From Pachyseris speciosa (Eukaryota; Cnidaria; Anthozoa; Scleractinia; Pachyseridae): a stretch of DNA of 64,000 nt. The first letter of the stretch is position 1; every line of letters starts with the position of its first letter. The notes beneath the pieces are model-generated. The model saw nothing but the letters and a program-made list of their open reading frames with translations. It was not told the DNA's origin and ran no database searches. Below, piece by piece: positions 61,149 to 64,000 of the stretch. A program made the translations under genes and the position numbers. Where the stretch lies: assembly GCA_016490735.1 (NCBI GenBank), contig JAEMWC010000278.1, forward strand, positions 276,001 to 340,000, in the 5' to 3' direction.

Positions 61149-63786
61149 AAAGTTTAAAAATTTGCAAACCACTCCCCACGCAATTGAGCTTAAATAAATT
61201 GATTTCAATTGATTTGATTTCATACCTCACCTTTCACCAACGATCGACGTGTTTCACTGGGCACAATTACGTACGTTCTGCGATTAAGTGCGATTACTTA
61301 AGCAGTATTAATGTACTTTATTGTCCTGTAAAGAACATTTACCATCCAACTAAACTGTTGCGTTAAATTAAATCAAGCTCTCATAAGAAAAATACCTCAG
61401 TTTCGCAGCAGCCAATCTGTGAGAATGGGCATGGTCCCTGTACGCCCTCACAATCTCCAATAAGCAGATCCTGATGCTCTGACAGCTGAAGTATGAGAAA
61501 CAAGTGAATTGATAAGGAGTCCACCAGCAGCCCATCAGCGAAGGGGTTCCTTCCGAATTTATTTATTTTTTATATTTCCGGTTTTAAGATAAGTAAATAT
61601 ACCAGCTAAAATTTCAGGTTTTTCATCAGTAGGGCAATCGCCTCGAGAGACTATAACAATGTTTCCTTTAATGCTCAAACATGCGAACAGCCTCCGTTAC
61701 GTTGTGACTATAGACTTGAATAATGGTGAAAAGGTGAATGCTGTGCAGGTTTTATGATTGAGGATTACGTAGACAAAAAATTAAAGGTTTTGGTGAAAAA
61801 GACCAACGGTTTACTAAGCGGTTAAGGTTAAGCATCTCAACTGCTGTGCTATGTAATGTTATTTTTAAACTTTTGCGAGCGAGACGGAACTTTGAGACAG
61901 ACATTTAAAAGCTGAATAAAACATCGCCTTGTATACCTTTGCCCGAGCAATGCCATCTTTATTGCATTTATCGCATTCCACTGGATACGCAAAACACTCT
62001 CTCTCGTGGTGCAGCTGTAAAGAAAAAACATTACTGTCTTTGAACGAAAACACATATGAGTTTCTGTTAAGAGAGACAGAAGAAGTCAGTAAACAGGGAG
62101 CATAGATCATAAGAGCATAAGAAGGCTGTCAATTTCCGATCGGAAGAGGTTCATATATATGCACCATAGCAACATGGCCCTTTAGGCCCACGCTGTCACA
62201 CAGCAATTCCCGAATTGGTTAACTGTTGCCCCATTACTACTCAGTGATGTACCCAGAAAGTATTCCCAATAAAGAAATATTTAACCAAAACGAAACGGAG
62301 TACTCTTCCTATGAAAAAATACTAAAGTTGTTTCTCAACATTATATTGCCCAGCTAGTACCACGTCCATGCAACTGTTGCCTACACATTTAACTGCGGTT
62401 ATAATTGACGAATACCAGTAATTACTGATTCATTAGTACCTTCATCTTGTTGAGGTTGATTTTCCTTTTGCAGAATCCACAGCTTTCCAGTCGGCACTTG
62501 CATTCTTTTTCCAAATGCTCAGGAAGTTTAGCTTTCCTCACAGACATGTCACACTCAGGATGTACGCAGGGAATTTTGAGGAACTCGCAGTTATTAGTGT
62601 GACTCTGTATTGGTGCAAAGCAGCAAAACGAAGATCAAAAACCTTAAAAGACACAACTATGCCTATCCCCCCTCTTCCCCCCCCCCCCCCCCCCTTTCAG
62701 TTAACTTCCTAAATCTCTCTTCTCTTACAGAGTGCTAGCGCGAAAATCTCCTAATATTGATATCTTTTCCCAATTTCTGCGGCGGGTAGATGGCGAGATA
62801 CTTACGCTAAAAAAGTTGGAGACAATAGGAGTTACCTAGCATTAAAAGGGTAAATCACTTCAAAGCTATTGTCCCTCAAAACGACGCCATGTTTGTCTAC
62901 ATTTGGCTTCCTCAGCGCGCGCGCTCAATGTATGATCTGGTTAAAAGACTCAGTAGGCTAATCTTATCTAGTGGTAATTGCATTTTGTTTTAGAATGTGT
63001 GGGCTCTTGTGTATAAGAGCAGAGTGTGCACCTTGATCGCAGGGTAATAGTTTTACACCATGTTGAAGGACAGTTGTGAAACGTTTTGAGCCCAAACCAC
63101 TGTATTGTCTTCGTCCCCTTTTCTGGCCCCTTTATGCAGCATTTGAACATTTGAACATTTGAGTGGTGCTGAAAATAGACGAACAAGCAAGTTCTCCTCT
63201 GTATACTTCCAAACATGTTTATGTGTTATGGTTATTACCACAATTTGTTCTCTGGCTGTAAATCTCACATGTCCCTTCCACCTCCACTAACCGCTCCGAG
63301 TCTTAACCTCCAGCAAACAGTTTTCATTTTTTTTTTTTTGGAACTAATCATGCTCCTGAGTTGAAAGGGGCACCCAACGACAAGTTTCGATAGATATCTG
63401 TTCGGTGGAGACATCACTTTGAACAGACTTCAAACAGCACAGCGTACTTAAAAATGCCTTTCTACAGCTTTATGTTGATTTGGCTCGTTGGGTGCCCCTG
63501 AGTTGAGAACCTCGTACTGTGTAAACTCTTTAAACAAACCCGTTGTCAGGGGGCGTCTTGTTTGACAAGGACTACTTTTTCTGTCAATGGCACAGACAAA
63601 AATCGTATGTAAAAATATCGTTTAATACATGCAGTCACAAAACGATTCGGGCGGTCTAATTTTCCTGGTTGAGGCACTTACGTCCAAGTGTCTAACTTCT
63701 CCATTCCATTGGCATCCATCATCCATGAACGTGCAGTGCACCACAAAGGATTGTACTTCACGTCTTGTGAAGTTATCTGGGAAAAC
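59336..63786 (-). CDS. TRAF3-like gene 2, 3' part, frameshifted
   Basis: Minus-strand exons 63682-63786, 62440-62604, 61937-62014, 61396-61485 and 59336-60395, all phase 0, with good borders (CTCCAG/GTT, ATACAG/AGT, TTACAG/CTG, CTTCAG/CTG, GCACAG/GTC). They pair with exons 3-7 of TRAF gene 1: 105, 165, 78 (gene 1: 84), 90 and 1060 bp. RING exons should lie beyond 64000. Zinc-finger pieces: [74 protein letters not shown]. Coiled coil and MATH domain ([40 protein letters not shown]) end the protein. A five-A run (plus-strand T-run 60045-60049) is one base too long and causes TGA; with four As the reading GGQNAEV aligns with gene 1 SSQNDEV. Either a true null, a polymorphism, or an assembly error. 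Confidence 0.85.
60704..60892. mobile_element. MITE in the last intron of TRAF gene 2
   Basis: Left GGCGTTTTCATTCACGTGAC and right GTCATGTGAAAACACCC are imperfect inverted termini. GGGACACCAACAT occurs twice inside (60813 and 60846). Confidence 0.55.
60963..61221 (+). mobile_element. Second tRNA-derived SINE family
   Basis: ATGGCGAAGTGATAAGAAC (A box) and GGGTTCTATTCAATTCC (B box) form a tRNA-like head, followed by a body with CTGATCCGAGAGG and CTCAAAAACCAAC and a tail of AATTGATTT repeats. It differs from the SINE at 34280-34725. Confidence 0.75.
62659..62694. repeat. Poly-C tract
   Basis: Long C-run in the TRAF gene 2 intron just upstream of exon 62440-62604 on the minus strand. Confidence 0.9.
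63365..63498. mobile_element. 134-bp MITE with exact 8-bp target duplication
   Basis: TGAGTTGA at 63357-63364 and 63499-63506 flanks AAGGGGCACCCAACGACAAG to GGCTCGTTGGGTGCCCC. Both ends match the 445-bp element at 55792-56236; the middle is deleted. It sits in a TRAF gene 2 intron. An 8-bp duplication suits a hAT-type mobiliser. Confidence 0.88.
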
Positions 63787-64000
63787 CTGGAGAAAAATAA
63801 GTTGTCTTGAAACCAGGTTTTTTTTTTTTTTTAGAGATTACCACTGGGTGTTCAGGCAGCACCGCTTAATAAGAACACTTCGTTATTGCAAGACGTAGCG
63901 CAAAAGCAAAGTAACAAAAGACTTTGGGTTTTCATTGTTTTAGTATCATCATTCGACACAGAAGTTTACAGTTTCTTTATATATATATATATATATATAT
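63787..64000. other. TRAF gene 2 intron, simple repeats
   Basis: T-run at 63818-63833 and (TA)n from 63978 to the edge. No RING exon is present here. Confidence 0.7.

Overview
The window looks like nuclear DNA of a cnidarian, most likely a reef coral or a close anthozoan relative. It is AT-rich, it has short exons with GT-AG introns, and it is crowded with non-LTR retrotransposons, tRNA-derived SINEs, MITEs and palindromic fold-back elements. No bacterial operon, phage or organellar gene is visible. The taxon is inferred from the repeat families and TRAF sequences as I remember them, not from a search.

Genes. The clearest host genes are two minus-strand TRAF-type signalling genes that are paralogues. 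TRAF gene 1 (28171-34105) is whole: a RING split over two exons, three or four TRAF zinc-finger exons, then a 1,059-bp last exon with coiled coil and TRAF-C/MATH domain. TRAF gene 2 (59336-63786, running past the right edge) has matching exons at the 3' end. Each carries a different lesion. Gene 1 exon 6 has a 2-bp deletion and an AT instead of GT donor; skipping this exon keeps frame. Gene 2 has one extra base in an A-run in the coiled-coil part of the last exon.

Layout. 1-1000: a 98-bp satellite and a hairpin. 3.9-11.4 kb and 15.3-26.6 kb: two collinear copies of an old segmental duplication, each with private insertions. 11.5-14.7 kb: MITEs, a 207-bp tandem array and palindromic minisatellites. 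28-34 kb: TRAF gene 1. 34-41 kb: a SINE, a 681-bp fold-back, a minisatellite and a piggyBac-like MITE. 41-45.8 kb: a decayed LINE split by a 1.7-kb long-TIR element flanked by a 9-bp target duplication. 46.1-51.7 kb: a giant inverted repeat with two 2.2-kb arms. 52-57.9 kb: decayed transposon-associated coding relics. 58-64 kb: SINEs and TRAF gene 2.

The main story is transposon nesting around a duplicated TRAF locus. Nothing here amounts to a demonstrated new system. The best leads are the large near-identical palindrome, the spliced reading frame inside the long-TIR element, and the complementary lesions of the two TRAF genes.
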